A stretch of DNA of 38,744 nucleotides from assembly GCA_021295655.1 (NCBI GenBank), contig JAGWBX010000040.1, positions 1 to 38,744 on the forward strand, written 5' to 3'. Both the position numbers and the translations under genes were made by a program. The notes under the pieces were generated by a model, which ran no database searches, was not told where the DNA came from, and was given only the letters and a program-made list of their open reading frames with translations. The stretch's first letter is position 1; every line of letters starts with the position of its first letter. Positions 1 to 6,970 of the stretch are shown here, in pieces. The DNA is from Candidatus Latescibacterota bacterium. Lineage in GTDB: Bacteria; Latescibacterota; UBA2968; GCA-2709665.

Positions 1-130
1 CCTCGGCGGCCGGGCGTGCGGCAGGCGGGACGTATCGCGGATCGCGTGGGAACCGTAGTTTCTCGAACAGACTGAATGGGCTTGAGAAGAGAAACAGGGC
101 TGGGATTGTATCGATTTCGAGGACTGAAAT

Positions 131-610
131 ATGAATAGACGGATTCTGAACGTCTATGCGGATACGTCGGTTTTTGGTGGTGTATTCGATGACGAGTTTA
201 CTCGTGCCAGCCAGTTGTTTTTCGATATGGTTCGGCGGGGAGACGTTAATCTGGTGACATCTGTTGTGGTGAGAGAGGAACTTGGACCCGCTCCTGCCGA
301 AGTTGTGTCCTTGTTTGAAGAAATGCTTAACTTTGCAGCAATTGTAGAAATAACCCAGGAGGCTCTGCAGCTACAGGAAGCTTATATGAGTGCGCAGATC
401 GTGAGTGAACAATGGGCAGCGGATGCACTTCATGTTGCCCTGGCTACGATAGGAGACTGTTCGATAATCGTGAGCTGGAATTTCAGACATATCGTGCATT
501 TCTCCAAAATCCCCTTGTACAATGCGGTAAACACACTTTCAGGATATTCAGGTATTGCGATCCATTCCCCCGTGGAGACAATCTACTATGAAGACGAAGA
601 AGACCTTTGA
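131..610 (+). CDS. PIN-domain protein (VapC-like putative ribonuclease)
   Basis: The 159-residue product has PIN-fold features: an N-terminal acidic motif YADTSVFGG (D11), a mid-protein acidic pair E49/E50, and ADALHVALAT (D98), followed by IVSWNFRHIV near residue 113, where many PIN proteins have another acidic residue and this one has W116-N117. PIN proteins of this type are metal-dependent RNases, usually toxins of type II systems. The start ATG follows a GAGGA-type ribosome site. No classical antitoxin lies upstream; the first 130 bases of the window hold no gene I can see. The gene overlaps the next small ORF by 23 bases, so that ORF is the likely partner. Family assignment is confident; toxicity is inferred. 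Confidence 0.85.
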   Translation: MNRRILNVYADTSVFGGVFDDEFTRASQLFFDMVRRGDVNLVTSVVVREELGPAPAEVVSLFEEMLNFAAIVEITQEALQLQEAYMSAQIVSEQWAADALHVALATIGDCSIIVSWNFRHIVHFSKIPLYNAVNTLSGYSGIAIHSPVETIYYEDEEDL

Positions 611-767
611 TTGTGTTGAAATGAAACGACGCGGCACGGAACGAATCCACGAGCAGGTCGCAGGTATGACAATCGAAGAACGGCTGTCGTTCTGGCGGGA
701 ACGTACCGAATCGCTGCGCGAGCGACAACAAGCGGTAATTGCGAGACGCAAATCGACAGGGGATTGA
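588..767 (+). CDS. Small charged protein overlapping the PIN gene (possible antitoxin)
   Basis: This 59-residue, strongly charged protein begins MKTKKTFDCVEMKRRG and is rich in Arg, Glu and Lys, with predicted helix across residues 20-55 (motif MTIEERLSFWRERTE). The ATG lies inside the last 23 bases of the PIN gene, with GGAGA about 10 bases upstream, so translation is probably coupled. I recall similar small proteins (start MKTKKFDCVEMK, end with a W-x-x-R-T-E helix) after PIN genes of this kind in cyanobacteria and other bacteria, where they are annotated hypothetical or antitoxin-like. Order is toxin first, partner second, the reverse of most vapBC loci. The antitoxin role is inferred. Confidence 0.7.
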   Translation: MKTKKTFDCVEMKRRGTERIHEQVAGMTIEERLSFWRERTESLRERQQAVIARRKSTGD

Positions 768-850
768 CAAGGATTCTGCGCAAGTTCAAACCGGATTTCG
801 AGGGTAGGATGCCCTGGTGTCCTGTCCCAAAAATACCTCACCATTCGGCC

Positions 851-884
851 GCCTGTCTGCGTGCGTGAGATAGCACGCACAGGC
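851..884. repeat. Imperfect inverted repeat in the 768-1058 intergenic gap
   Basis: Bases 858-864 (TGCGTGC) pair with 873-879 (GCACGCA), and 851-855 (GCCTG) with 880-884 (CAGGC), leaving a 2-base bulge and an 8-base loop. There is no T-run, so an intrinsic terminator is unlikely. The 3' arm motif CGCACAGGCAGGC recurs in reverse orientation near 28624-28637, upstream of metH, hinting at a short dispersed element. The remaining 768-1058 sequence contains nothing else I recognise. Confidence 0.5.
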
Positions 885-1058
885 AGGCCGATTCATCCCG
901 TCTCGCTACGTTGGGCCGACCTGCCTAGACGCCTGCACTCAGGCGCCTTGCGAGCCGGGCGAGGCGATGCGAACTCCCAAAGGAGGCAGGCGCAGTACCG
1001 TGGACGCGAAGACCCGTGAGCAGTTTCCGCAGTCTCAGACTTTCACGATAGGTGAGAA

Positions 1059-1724
1059 ATGCCCGTTGAAGCCGAGGAATTGGAGTTTTTGGCGACGGAG
1101 GAAAAAGGCGAGGTGTCGGCGTTGATCGCGCGGCCGGGCGGGGCGGATGCAATGCTGGTGCTCGGCCATGGGGCGGGCACCAATATGCGCCATGCGTTCA
1201 TGCAGGGCCTGAGCGATGCGTTGAACGACGCGGGCATTGCCACGTTCCGTTTCAACTTTCCCTATTCCGAAAAAGGAGGCGGTATGGACGGCGAGAAGGT
1301 GCGCCTCGCCACCGTGCGCGCCGCCGTCGCAACCGCGTTGAATCACGCGAATGGCCTGCCTGTCTTCGCGGGCGGACATTCCATGAGCGGACGCATGTTT
1401 TCCATGGTCTGTTCGCAGGAATCGATGGATGGATTGAAGGGCATCGTGTTTTTCGCATTTCCATTGCACGCCGGAAAACCGAATTCAGAGCGCGCGGCGC
1501 ATCTGCAGGACGTATCCGTACCGATGTTGTTCCTATCGGGACAGCGGGACAGGATGGCGGACCTGAAGCTGCTCGAGCCCGTCGTTCGCGGACTGAACAC
1601 TGCGACGCTCCACGTTGTGGATACCGCGGATCACGGATTCAAGGTGCTGAAACGAAGGCATACGGACGAACCCGTTCTGGAGGAACTGGCCAGGGTGGCC
1701 GGCCAGTGGATGCGGGGACGTTGA
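1059..1724 (+). CDS. Alpha/beta-hydrolase family protein (KAT/TEX30-like, COG3571 type)
   Basis: The 221-residue protein has a compact alpha/beta-hydrolase layout. The oxyanion region is VLGHGAGTNM (36-43), the nucleophile elbow is GGHSMSG with S108, the acid is D164 in SGQRDRMAD, and the catalytic His is H192 in TADHGFKV. There is no signal peptide, so it is cytosolic. The start ATG follows AGGTGAG. Small serine hydrolases of this group are related to dienelactone hydrolases and to the hydrolase domain of TEX30/KANSL3, and their substrates are mostly unknown. It stands alone on the plus strand, 64 bases before the cupin gene, and may be co-transcribed with it. Confidence 0.85.
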   Translation: MPVEAEELEFLATEEKGEVSALIARPGGADAMLVLGHGAGTNMRHAFMQGLSDALNDAGIATFRFNFPYSEKGGGMDGEKVRLATVRAAVATALNHANGLPVFAGGHSMSGRMFSMVCSQESMDGLKGIVFFAFPLHAGKPNSERAAHLQDVSVPMLFLSGQRDRMADLKLLEPVVRGLNTATLHVVDTADHGFKVLKRRHTDEPVLEELARVAGQWMRGR

Positions 1725-1788
1725 GAAACCACGTCGATCACGATTTCAGGCGCGCCAACATCGGGTCACCGATAGGAGGGACGTTGTA

Positions 1789-2247
1789 ATGAAGGAAAAA
1801 GTAAACCTGTCGGAAATCGAAGAGATATCCCGCCATTCACCCAAACGGAAATTCCAGGTGTCGCGGAAGGACGTGTCCGGATCGCTGGAAGCCGGTGTGG
1901 AGCCATTCGCGATCGACTGGGTGCGGTTGCAACCGGGCAATACAAACTTTCCCTATCACGCGCACCAGATCCAGTGGGAGTTCTACATTGTGGTCAGCGG
2001 CAGGGGCGTTGTCAGGCGGAACGACCGCACGTTCGACGTGGAAACCGGCGACGTGTTCGTTCAGCCGCCCGGCACGGCGCACCACATCCGGAATCCGAGC
2101 ACCGACGAAGACCTGATCTACTACGTCATCGCCGATAATCCCGTGTGCGATCCATGTTATTATCCGGATTCGGAAAAGTGGGCCATCCGTCCCCCTGGCA
2201 AACTGGGCCGTATGACCGACGCGGAGTACTATGACGGAGAAGAGTAG
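1789..2247 (+). CDS. Cupin-domain metalloprotein
   Basis: This 152-residue single-domain cupin has both cupin motifs. Motif 1 contains H57-x-H59 and E64 (HAHQIQWEFYIVVSG), and motif 2 contains GDVFVQPPGTAHH with H98. Together these give the usual 3-His/1-Glu metal site. A strong AGGAGGG ribosome site precedes the ATG. Small cupins of this layout include sugar isomerases, dioxygenases and sensory proteins, and the sequence alone does not separate them. The C-terminal tail contains a Cys-rich segment (VCDPCYYPDSEKW) that is not part of the barrel. The dispersed repeat at about 2300 follows the gene. Confidence 0.88.
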   Translation: MKEKVNLSEIEEISRHSPKRKFQVSRKDVSGSLEAGVEPFAIDWVRLQPGNTNFPYHAHQIQWEFYIVVSGRGVVRRNDRTFDVETGDVFVQPPGTAHHIRNPSTDEDLIYYVIADNPVCDPCYYPDSEKWAIRPPGKLGRMTDAEYYDGEE

Positions 2248-2299
2248 AAGGGTCGGGCGTTCATCCGCGAGGCTGACCTTGATCCGAAATTCTTCGGGG

Positions 2300-2440
2300 A
2301 AGTAAAACCGAAAATATGCAAGTGGATAAAGGTGATTTAACGGCTGATTACCAGGATACACCAATATCCTTTTTGACGACCGTTACGCCCCGCTTCAGGG
2401 GTTTTCGTCGCGTTGCCGAGTTGCTTTTTTTCGAATTGGG
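2300..2440. repeat. Dispersed structured repeat, copy A
   Basis: Bases 2320-2363 match 38521-38564 with about two differences in 44. Bases 2367-2440 match 38592-38667 with four substitutions and a 2-base indel. Copy B has 27 extra bases between these blocks. A 27-base core (GACGACCGTTACGCCCC and flank) also occurs at 28045-28071. The core folds on itself: CCCC (2388-2391) with GGGG (2398-2401), and GACGA (2375-2379) with TCGTC (2405-2409). All three copies are intergenic and encode no convincing protein. It could be a MITE-like or REP-like element. Confidence 0.8.
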
Positions 2441-2478
2441 CCTGACGCCAGTTCTTGCGGGAATTTATGGTGCAAAAA

Positions 2479-2511
2479 AGGGCGCGGCTTTGCCGGCGCC
2501 CTATTTTTTTT
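2479..2511 (+). terminator. Rho-independent terminator
   Basis: AGGGCGC (2479-2485) pairs with GCGCCCT (2496-2502). The stem continues inward through GGC/GCC with one bulged G, and a run of T follows at 2504-2511. An A-run precedes the stem, so it could also act on the minus strand. It separates the cupin and repeat region from the toxin-antitoxin promoter just downstream. Confidence 0.85.
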
Positions 2512-2523
2512 ATCAGGCGGATC

Positions 2524-2573
2524 TTGACACGGCCGTCAATATGACGTATACTTTTTGAATATTAATACGTCAT
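2524..2573 (+). promoter_or_regulatory. Sigma70-type promoter with palindromic operator for the toxin-antitoxin operon
   Basis: TTGACA (2524-2529) and TATACT (2547-2552) are separated by exactly 17 bases, close to the sigma70 consensus. A perfect 9-base inverted repeat, ATGACGTAT (2541-2549) and ATACGTCAT (2565-2573), overlaps the -10 element. Its half-site centres are 24 bases apart. Antitoxins with ribbon-helix-helix domains typically bind such palindromes over their own promoter, so this is the likely autorepression site. The promoter and repeat are seen directly; binding by the 76-residue antitoxin is inferred. Confidence 0.85.
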
Positions 2574-2591
2574 CCTCGTGAGGAGAACATA

Positions 2592-2822
2592 ATGCAAACC
2601 AAACTCACCCTGAGGCTGGACGAGGATCTCGTCCGCCTCGCCAAAGCATTCGCGAGGTCCAGCGGAAAGTCCGTCTCCCGGATTGTGGCCGACTATTTCG
2701 CGCTCTTGGGAAACGAGAATCGCAATAGAGACACCACGCCCGCGGTTCGCGCTTTGCGAGGGGCGTTGCGGGGTGCTAACGAGGAAGACTACGGGAGGTA
2801 TCTCGAGGAAAAATTCCTGTGA
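2592..2822 (+). CDS. Ribbon-helix-helix antitoxin (DUF6364-like)
   Basis: The 76-residue protein opens with a ribbon-helix-helix DNA-binding pattern: strand TKLTLRLDEDLVRLAKAFA followed by the helix-turn-helix KSVSRIVADYFALL. The C-terminal third (residues 45-76) is a charged region suited to wrapping the toxin. Length and pattern fit the DUF6364 antitoxins found with PIN toxins. GAGGAG precedes the ATG. The stop codon overlaps the toxin start (GTGA, four bases), giving translational coupling. It is probably autoregulated through the palindrome at 2541-2573. Confidence 0.88.
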   Translation: MQTKLTLRLDEDLVRLAKAFARSSGKSVSRIVADYFALLGNENRNRDTTPAVRALRGALRGANEEDYGRYLEEKFL

Positions 2823-3256
2823 AAATCCTCTTTGATAACAATGTGGTATTGGATCTTCTGCTGGACCGAAAGCCGTTTTCAACGACCGCCGCCCGGCTCT
2901 TTTCCAGGGTCGACGAGGGTGACTTGTCCGGGTTTATCTGTGCAACGACCGTAACAACCGTCCACTTTCTTGCCCGTAGGACGGTTGGCGATCGGCGGGC
3001 ACGGGAAGAGATAGGGAAATTGATGGACCTCTTTGAAGTCGCGTCGGTAAACCGGGTGGTCTTAGAAGGCGCCCTGGCGTCGCGTTTCTCAGACTTCGAG
3101 GATGCGGTATTGCATCAGGCCGCGCTGGACGTCGATGCGGACGGAATCGTGACCCGAAACGCGGGCGATTTCAAACGCACAGCGATTCCTGTCTATGCGC
3201 CCGATGAACTGGATCGCCTGGTGCAGGTGACGGGGGCGAGTATTTCAGACTGTTGA
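2819..3256 (+). CDS. PIN-domain toxin (VapC-like)
   Basis: The 145-residue PIN protein has the expected acidic residues: D6 in LFDNNVVLDLLLDR (with D12 close by), D95 in FEDAVLHQAA, and N114/D117 in VTRNAGDF. These form the metal site of PIN ribonucleases, which as toxins cut tRNA or rRNA. Translation starts at a GTG that overlaps the antitoxin stop, which fixes the start. It forms a standard antitoxin-toxin operon driven by the promoter at 2524-2552. It belongs to a different PIN subgroup from the protein at 131-610. Confidence 0.9.
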   Translation: MKILFDNNVVLDLLLDRKPFSTTAARLFSRVDEGDLSGFICATTVTTVHFLARRTVGDRRAREEIGKLMDLFEVASVNRVVLEGALASRFSDFEDAVLHQAALDVDADGIVTRNAGDFKRTAIPVYAPDELDRLVQVTGASISDC

Positions 3257-3391
3257 CATAGCAGTGGCATTTGATCAGCGGCAACTGACCTGGAAGTCGT
3301 GAAGGAACTTGGGGTGATTGCGTCGTGCAAAGCGGATAGCACCTGGGGAATCCGGGAAAACTCCAGGCTGAGCAATCTGACCTAATGACTA

Positions 3392-3437
3392 CTCTGACGG
3401 AAAACGGATTGTGTCAGAGGTCTAATACGGCTATATT
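3392..3437 (+). promoter_or_regulatory. Putative promoter and operator for the A+T-rich cassette
   Basis: A perfect 7-base inverted repeat, CTCTGAC (3392-3398) and GTCAGAG (3413-3419), has half-site centres 21 bases apart, about two helical turns. It overlaps a weak -35-like TTGTGT (3409-3414). TATATT (3432-3437) follows after 17 bases as a good -10. The geometry resembles a self-regulated toxin-antitoxin promoter. The -35 is poor, so confidence is moderate. The rest of 3257-3493 shows no gene. Confidence 0.45.
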
Positions 3438-3493
3438 TCGATTTTCGCATGCTTTGCGATGGGTTGGTTTTTCTTTCAGCAGGAGAGTCGGGT

Positions 3494-3808
3494 GTGGGAG
3501 ATCTCTTGGAAAAGGAAATTGTATTTCGTTTGTATATGTACGAAGACGAGGAGTTAATCGACTTAGTTGAAGAGTACACATTAACCGCGCTCGGTGATAT
3601 ACCAAAAACTGGTGATTATATCATTAGTCCCTGGGTTTTGCCGAGTCTTGATCGAAAAGACCCTAAGAACCGAACGATATATGAGGTCGTTTCACGTTAC
3701 TTTTTGCCCAAGAATGGAAAGGAAGAAGATTGGGTGTATATTGCTCTTGTCGTAAGAGAAAGAACAATGAACAAGGCCGAGTCTACGCTCCTTTTAGCTT
3801 CTCCATAA
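3494..3808 (+). CDS. Hypothetical protein, first gene of A+T-rich cassette
   Basis: I do not recognise this protein. A GTG start at 3494 is chosen because AGGAG at 3481-3485 lies at ideal spacing; an upstream ATG at 3449 lacks a ribosome site. The 104-residue product begins VGDLLEKEIVFRLYMY and alternates strand-like segments with acidic stretches (EDEELIDLVEEYTLTALGD). No Cys, signal peptide or membrane segment is evident. Codons are A/T-ending, unlike the G+C-rich genes around it. It is 18 bases from the next cassette gene and probably co-transcribed. It might be an immunity, antitoxin or accessory protein, but nothing in the sequence decides this. Confidence 0.7.
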   Translation: MGDLLEKEIVFRLYMYEDEELIDLVEEYTLTALGDIPKTGDYIISPWVLPSLDRKDPKNRTIYEVVSRYFLPKNGKEEDWVYIALVVRERTMNKAESTLLLASP

Positions 3809-3826
3809 TTCGCAAAGGATGAGTTT

Positions 3827-4303
3827 ATGAGTATTGCCGTTATGGGAGTGCCGGTTGCGCGAAAGATGGGAATTCACATTTTTCATTCAGCTGAACAAAG
3901 TAAGGCACTGATTCAACAACGCGAAGAACAATCCGCTGAGGAAGAAGCTCTTCGTAACCTGGAGGAGACGAATGCTGTCGTATTGGCAACTACAGCTGAA
4001 TGGTATGAATTCCTGGAGTTGCTCGAGCAAGAGCCTGAAAATTACGTCAAAGTGTGCCCAAATGGAGATGTAGAACGCACAATTAGAGGCTTGGAGCAAT
4101 TTGGACGAAGCGTTCGAAAACCCAATTGGGTCAGTCTAGGTGAAGATGCTAAACGGAATTGTCCTGAATTACATGAAAAATTCAAAATAGTGGATGATAA
4201 TCTAATAGCTTTTGTAGCACTCTTACGTGAGATAAGTTGGAGTTTATCGAATTTGCATAAGGCAGATAATCTTGATGAAACACAGTTGATACTGGTGGAG
4301 TAG
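3827..4303 (+). CDS. Hypothetical protein, second gene of A+T-rich cassette
   Basis: I do not recognise this 158-residue protein. The N-terminus (MSIAVMGVPVARKMG) is hydrophobic but too short for a convincing signal. Residues 24-50 are Glu/Gln-rich and helical (KALIQQREEQSAEEEALRN), possibly a coiled coil, and the remainder is predicted helix-rich with several Trp. A GGATGAG-type ribosome site lies before the ATG. It sits directly before a RelE/ParE-like toxin gene with a 22-base gap, the usual antitoxin position, although it is long for an antitoxin and shows no obvious DNA-binding motif. Base composition is A+T-rich, as in the other cassette genes. Confidence 0.75.
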   Translation: MSIAVMGVPVARKMGIHIFHSAEQSKALIQQREEQSAEEEALRNLEETNAVVLATTAEWYEFLELLEQEPENYVKVCPNGDVERTIRGLEQFGRSVRKPNWVSLGEDAKRNCPELHEKFKIVDDNLIAFVALLREISWSLSNLHKADNLDETQLILVE

Positions 4304-4325
4304 CTTCTAAGGGGAGGAGGTGACG

Positions 4326-4673
4326 GTGGGTACCAGTGAAACTGTATTTCTACCAGTCGTAGAAAAGATATACTACTTTGATTCTAATGTAAAAAAGGAC
4401 GCAGAGAAATTAACTAAACCTGCGCGAATTCGATTTGACGAATTCTTAGCTGATTTACGACTTGGAAAAATCCCCCTGACTGGCAAGAATATCGCGCGAC
4501 AAGGCGGCGTCTTAAAATACCGGTTAAACGATAGTATTCGAATTGCATTCATTGTTCAAGGTGATAAAGAGAAGAGGGTGGTAATTTTAGGTATTGGTGA
4601 CCATCCTAAAATGGAAAGAATCATGTCTGGATTGGAAGCCATGATGAAGCAATACAGGAGAGAGCGGCTGTAG
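4326..4673 (+). CDS. RelE/ParE-superfamily toxin-like protein
   Basis: The 115-residue product resembles RelE/ParE toxins: N-terminal helices (DAEKLTKPARIRFDEFLADL) and then the strand series GGVLKYRLNDSIRIAFIVQ and KRVVILGIGDHPKMERI. This matches the typical Y-R-L...R-I-x-F-x-V...V-V-I-L-x-I-G-x-H pattern. Such proteins are ribosome-dependent mRNases or gyrase poisons. GTG 4326 is preferred over GTG 4320 because GGGGAGGAGG ends at 4320. The gene closes the A+T-rich cassette and is followed by a strong terminator. Toxicity and identity of the cognate antitoxin are inferred. Confidence 0.7.
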   Translation: MGTSETVFLPVVEKIYYFDSNVKKDAEKLTKPARIRFDEFLADLRLGKIPLTGKNIARQGGVLKYRLNDSIRIAFIVQGDKEKRVVILGIGDHPKMERIMSGLEAMMKQYRRERL

Positions 4674-4701
4674 TACACCGGCCACACAAAGACATTCATC
4701 G

Positions 4702-4733
4702 AAAGCCCCGGAGATCCGCTTCCCCGGGGCTTT
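4702..4733. terminator. Bidirectional intrinsic terminator
   Basis: AAAGCCCCGG (4702-4711) pairs perfectly with CCGGGGCTTT (4724-4733) around a 12-base loop. It lies between two convergent genes, the toxin-like gene ending at 4673 (plus) and manA ending at 4757 (minus), and has A/T flanks on both sides. It probably serves both. Confidence 0.88.
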
Positions 4734-4756
4734 GTTCTGGCGTAACCGCGGACGGC

Positions 4757-5743
4757 TCATGGAACTGAAGCAACCAGGTATTCCGCGGTGGAATCGTCAC
4801 AACCGACGACCGCGAACTCACGGCGCGCGGGGATGAGAAAGGTATCGCCTTTCTCCGCGCGGAAGGCGTCGCCGCCGCCCTGGATCCCGGCGCTTCCCTG
4901 AATAAACGTGACCGCTGACACGGAGGTACCGGGTGGGTGGTCGATCCTGTTTCCGGAGGGGATAAATCGTTCAAGTCGAAAATGTTCGGACTCGATCAGG
5001 AGGGTCTGGCCGGAGCCTGCCGAGGGCAGCGTGGACGAGGCAACGGGTTGCCGGCGCGGGCCTTCGAAATCGATGACCGCAAGGGCGTCGTCAACATGCA
5101 ATTCTCTGGGTTTTCCGTCGGCGCCGGGGCGGTTGTAGTCGAAAATGCGAAAGGTGATGTCGCTGGATTGCTGGACCTCGTACACCATAACCCCGGCGCA
5201 GAGGGCGTGTACCGTCCCCGGTGGGATGTAGACGACGTCGCCGGGGCGGGCGTCGAAAAACTCGACGGCATCCGAGACGCGGCTGTTGTCGATGGCATCC
5301 GCAAAATCGGACCTGTCAACGCCGGGTTTCAGGCCGCACGCGATGCGTCCGTCTTCCGATTGGAGCACGTACCAGGCTTCCATTTTCCCGAAATTCCCAA
5401 GATGCTTCATCCGGGCGTATGCATCGTCGGGGTGGACCTGGATGGATAGGTCCTGGTGCGCGTCGAGCAGCTTGACAAGCAGGGGAAATTCGCCGCCGTA
5501 GCGGTCGAAAACCACCCCGCCAAGCAACTCGCGGCCGTGCGATTCAACCAGGCCGCGAAGGGACCGTCCGGCAATCGGGCCGGCCGCAACGATGCTCTCC
5601 ATGCCCGGGTGCGCGGAGATTTCCCAGGACTCGCCGTAGCGCCGGCCGGGCGGCAGGGCCTTGTCGAACTGTTCCTGCAGGCCTCGACCGCCCCAGATCA
5701 TTTCTCGGAAATAGGGTTTAAGAGGAAGAACGCCTGGTAGCAT
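4757..5743 (-). CDS. manA: Mannose-6-phosphate isomerase, class I
   Basis: The 328-residue protein is a zinc-dependent type I phosphomannose isomerase, interconverting mannose-6-phosphate and fructose-6-phosphate. The short Bacillus-type form is recognisable. Metal ligands are Q102 and H104 in IQVHPDD, E122 in GKMEAWYVL, and H179 in PPGTVHAL; the catalytic Arg is R199 in SSDITFRIFDYNR. The N-terminal PYFREMIWGGRGL motif is typical. A C-terminal cupin-like region (about 240-328) is retained. It lies alone on the minus strand, convergent with the toxin cassette, and supplies sugar phosphates for glycolysis or for mannose-containing surface polymers. The start ATG is the first in frame. Confidence 0.95.
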   Translation of the reverse strand: MLPGVLPLKPYFREMIWGGRGLQEQFDKALPPGRRYGESWEISAHPGMESIVAAGPIAGRSLRGLVESHGRELLGGVVFDRYGGEFPLLVKLLDAHQDLSIQVHPDDAYARMKHLGNFGKMEAWYVLQSEDGRIACGLKPGVDRSDFADAIDNSRVSDAVEFFDARPGDVVYIPPGTVHALCAGVMVYEVQQSSDITFRIFDYNRPGADGKPRELHVDDALAVIDFEGPRRQPVASSTLPSAGSGQTLLIESEHFRLERFIPSGNRIDHPPGTSVSAVTFIQGSAGIQGGGDAFRAEKGDTFLIPARREFAVVGCDDSTAEYLVASVP

Positions 5744-6283
5744 GGCTGGATCCGTATTCGGTGGTTTGGATAGCCCGGAAGATCACGCGCCGTTCAAGAT
5801 ATCCGGTATGTTTCCCGATGTCAATGGCGTTCCGCTCAACGGACCTCTCTGAAAAAGCTGTCAGCGTGAATCGGTGAGACGGGAGACGGGAGACGGGAGC
5901 CGTTAGCCGTGAGAGGACATCTTTGCCCGATTGGTTCTGCCTCTACGCCATCGGCAAGATATGAAACCGAACGGGGCTGACAATCTCTACCCTCTTCCGA
6001 CTACCCGCCTTCAGGCGACCTCTCCCCCCGGCCCCCTCTCTAATGGGAGAGGGTGAGGGAACCACGGATTCGGCCGTAGTCAGAATTCACCGGGTCTCGT
6101 CGTGCATTTTGACCCTCACATCCGGAAGCGGCTTGTTTGCTGCGAGGATATCTATTCCGCTTGCGGCATTTTGGCTCAGGCATTAGGTTAAGGATCTGCC
6201 GGACCCGGGAAAGCGCCGGCGCCTGTAACGGGCGCACCGACCCTTATCGGGATATGCCACCCGACCCTTGTAGAAGGCTGGAT
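5744..6283. other. Intergenic region with short repeats
   Basis: No gene is supported here. It contains a threefold GAGACGG tandem repeat at 5876-5899 and a pyrimidine/purine palindrome around 6022-6060. Upstream sequence for manA (minus) and for the DUF899 gene (plus) must lie in this gap, but I see no strong promoter. Confidence 0.5.
6022..6060. repeat. REP-like pyrimidine/purine palindrome
   Basis: CCCTCTC (6034-6040) pairs with GAGAGGG (6047-6053) around TAATGG, within a longer C-rich then G-rich stretch. Hairpins of this composition are common as scattered intergenic repeats in many bacterial genomes. Only one copy is in the window, so repeat status is inferred from recall. Confidence 0.5.
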
Positions 6284-6886
6284 ATGCCGGGCGATAGAAT
6301 CGTAGAACTGGAGCGGCAAATTGGTGAACTGATGGCGGAACTCCACGCCCTGCAGAAGGAAAACCCGGCAGCGCCGGTTTCCAATTACACGTTCGAAACG
6401 TTGGCAGGCGAAACCACACTGCTCGACCTGTTCGGCGACAGGGAAAGGCTGCTGGCCATCCACAACATGGGCCAGGGTTGCCGCTATTGCACGCTCTGGG
6501 CGGACGGCTTCAACGGACTGCTCCCGCATCTGGAGAACGCTCTGGCAGTGGTACTCCTGTCAAAGGACCCTCCGGAAACCCAGCGCCGCTTCGCAAACGC
6601 TCGCGGGTGGCGTTTTCAACTGGCCTCACACGGCGGCGGAGACTACATCCGCGAGCAGTCTGTCATGGAGGGACACGACAACTACCCCGGCGCGGTGGTC
6701 TACCAGCGCGACGGGGACACGATTCTCCGCAAGAACGCGTGCGTTTTCGGGCCCGGAGACATCTACTGCTCAATGTGGACGCTGCTGGGCCTGGCGGGCC
6801 TCGACGAAGAGAATTGGACGCCTCAGTTCTCGTACTGGCGGCGTCCCGACAGCCTGGACGACGGCGGCAAAAACGTACTCGACTGA
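6284..6886 (+). CDS. DUF899 family thioredoxin-like protein
   Basis: From ATG 6284 the product is 200 residues. An N-terminal helix (MPGDRIVELERQIGELMAEL) leads into a thioredoxin-like domain with IHNMGQGCRYCTLWADGFNG, where C66-x-x-C69 sits at the expected redox site. The W-x-D-G-x-N pattern and the later SMWTLLGL block are typical of DUF899 proteins, whose function is not established. The open frame extends upstream to 6137, but that extension is Arg/Cys-rich and looks non-coding. ATG 6254 is an alternative start. It heads the long plus-strand run of catabolic genes, separated from it by a terminator-like hairpin. Confidence 0.78.
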   Translation: MPGDRIVELERQIGELMAELHALQKENPAAPVSNYTFETLAGETTLLDLFGDRERLLAIHNMGQGCRYCTLWADGFNGLLPHLENALAVVLLSKDPPETQRRFANARGWRFQLASHGGGDYIREQSVMEGHDNYPGAVVYQRDGDTILRKNACVFGPGDIYCSMWTLLGLAGLDEENWTPQFSYWRRPDSLDDGGKNVLD

Positions 6887-6896
6887 GAGCTTCGTT

Positions 6897-6937
6897 AAGC
6901 CGGGGACACGCCGCGAGTCGTCCCCAGGACGGCTTTT
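6897..6937 (+). terminator. Terminator-like hairpin after the DUF899 gene
   Basis: AAGCC (6897-6901) and GGGGAC (6902-6907) pair with GTCCCC (6920-6925) and GGCTT (6931-6935). A 5-base bulge interrupts the 3' arm and a short T-run follows (6934-6937). The bulge weakens it, so it may attenuate rather than stop transcription into the sulfatase gene. Confidence 0.5.
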
Positions 6938-6970
6938 CTATTCTCCTTCGCGAATCGACCCGAGGTCTCG

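Noticed and set aside
2316..2558. 80-codon open frame within dispersed repeat copy A and the promoter region
   Set aside because: It runs through the repeat hairpin, a terminator and a promoter. The similar peptide at copy C follows from shared repeat DNA.
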